The notes beneath the pieces are model-generated. The model did no database searches, was not told where the DNA came from, and saw only the letters and a program-made list of their open reading frames with translations. The position numbers and the translations under genes are program-made. DNA of 5,954 nt from contig JASFTV010000229.1 in NCBI GenBank assembly GCA_050050615.1, forward strand, positions 1 through 5,954. The letters run 5' to 3'. Below are positions 5,500 through 5,954 of the stretch, piece after piece. Each line of letters starts with the position of its first letter. Position 1 is the first letter of the stretch. Source of the DNA: JASFTV01 sp050050615 (GTDB taxonomy: Bacteria; Desulfobacterota; DSM-4660; Desulfatiglandales; HGW-15).

Positions 5500-5954
5500 T
5501 TACGCCTTCTTACTCATCTCATCATATAAACTCCGTTTATCAATCACTCGCCTTGCCTTGAATTCCGTTCTCTGCAAAGTGCCAGGTTCTAGCATTTGGA
5601 CGTTTGTTCTGAGCCCGCGCGCTTTTAATTGAGCTTCGAGTTTCGCCTTTAGCCCGGGGACAAGAGCCGGGTCCACTTCAGGGTTTGGCTCTGCCTGAAC
5701 GATGAGTTCGTCCATGCTCTTTTCTCTGGTGATAATAATGCGGAATTCGTCACCAAACCCCCTGATCCCCCTGATCACGTCTTCTATTGCACTGGGATAT
5801 ACGTTCTCACCCCTAACCACGAACATGTCATCTGCCCGGCCGTAGATCCCTTTAGGTAACCGTGGGTAGGTTCGGCCACAGGGACATGGATCATTTGTCC
5901 ACATGGAAATATCCCCTGCCCAAAAGCGGATCATGGGTTGAGAGGTACGTTCCA
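5500..5954 (-). CDS. Phenylacetate-CoA ligase family protein (PaaK-like), C-terminal part only
   Basis: An adenylate-forming enzyme that would join a carboxylic acid, typically an aryl acid such as phenylacetate, to coenzyme A via an acyl-AMP. The gene enters from the right edge; the frame continues upstream of Met at 5934 (Glu-Arg-Thr-Ser-Gln-Pro precede it), so that Met is internal. About 151 of some 430 residues are visible. Motifs in order: MIRFWAGDIS, a CPCGR cysteine motif of the PaaK group, GRADDMFVVRGENVYPS (hinge between the large and C-terminal domains), and near the end LQRTEFKARRVIDKR, whose Lys is in the position of the C-domain catalytic lysine. PaaK relatives include several specificities, so the exact acid cannot be named. 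The gene is on the opposite strand from the importer cluster, and nothing here ties it to that cluster. Confidence 0.87.
   Translation of the reverse strand, partial: ERTSQPMIRFWAGDISMWTNDPCPCGRTYPRLPKGIYGRADDMFVVRGENVYPSAIEDVIRGIRGFGDEFRIIITREKSMDELIVQAEPNPEVDPALVPGLKAKLEAQLKARGLRTNVQMLEPGTLQRTEFKARRVIDKRSLYDEMSKKA

Overview
This window of roughly 50% GC looks like part of a bacterial chromosome. It carries four co-oriented plus-strand genes on the left and two minus-strand genes on the right. Ribosome sites are strong (AAGGAGG ahead of three genes), and intergenic gaps are moderately long (88 to 369 nt). An ABC importer, a PaaK-type acyl-CoA ligase and a catabolic-looking cluster would suit an uncultured Gram-negative, possibly a Desulfobacterota-like lineage. 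That placement is inference only, because no phylogenetic marker is present.

Left block, plus strand. (1) The 3' end of a MalG-type (CUT1) ABC importer permease. (2) An Asp/Glu racemase-superfamily protein of the maleate isomerase / arylmalonate decarboxylase / EutA group, with both catalytic-type cysteines. (3) A peptidase-M24 ('pita-bread' fold) protein in which all five usual metal-ligand positions appear replaced. (4) After a 329-nt gap with a GC-rich hairpin, an inverted repeat and a candidate promoter, a type I glutamine synthetase that keeps its catalytic residues but has His where the adenylylated Tyr would be. A racemase-like gene next to a non-metal M24 gene recalls eutA and eutD of ectoine catabolism, but the genes between and around them differ. 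My reading is a small uptake-and-degradation module for a nitrogen-containing compound: the importer brings it in, the two enzymes isomerise or hydrolyse it, and the synthetase handles released ammonia or forms a glutamyl amide. The substrate is unknown.

Right block, minus strand. A phenylacetate-CoA ligase-family gene enters from the right edge (C-terminal third only) and ends at 5500. After a gene-free stretch comes a near-consensus sigma70-type promoter (TTGACA, 18 nt, TACAAT), a leader of about 120 nt holding a strong intrinsic terminator with an overlapping alternative hairpin, then a 154-residue membrane protein with CxxC pairs on either side of a transmembrane hairpin. This promoter-leader-terminator-gene order is the most notable regulatory structure here: it could be an attenuator or encode a short RNA.

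No tRNA, rRNA, CRISPR array, insertion sequence or phage gene was seen.
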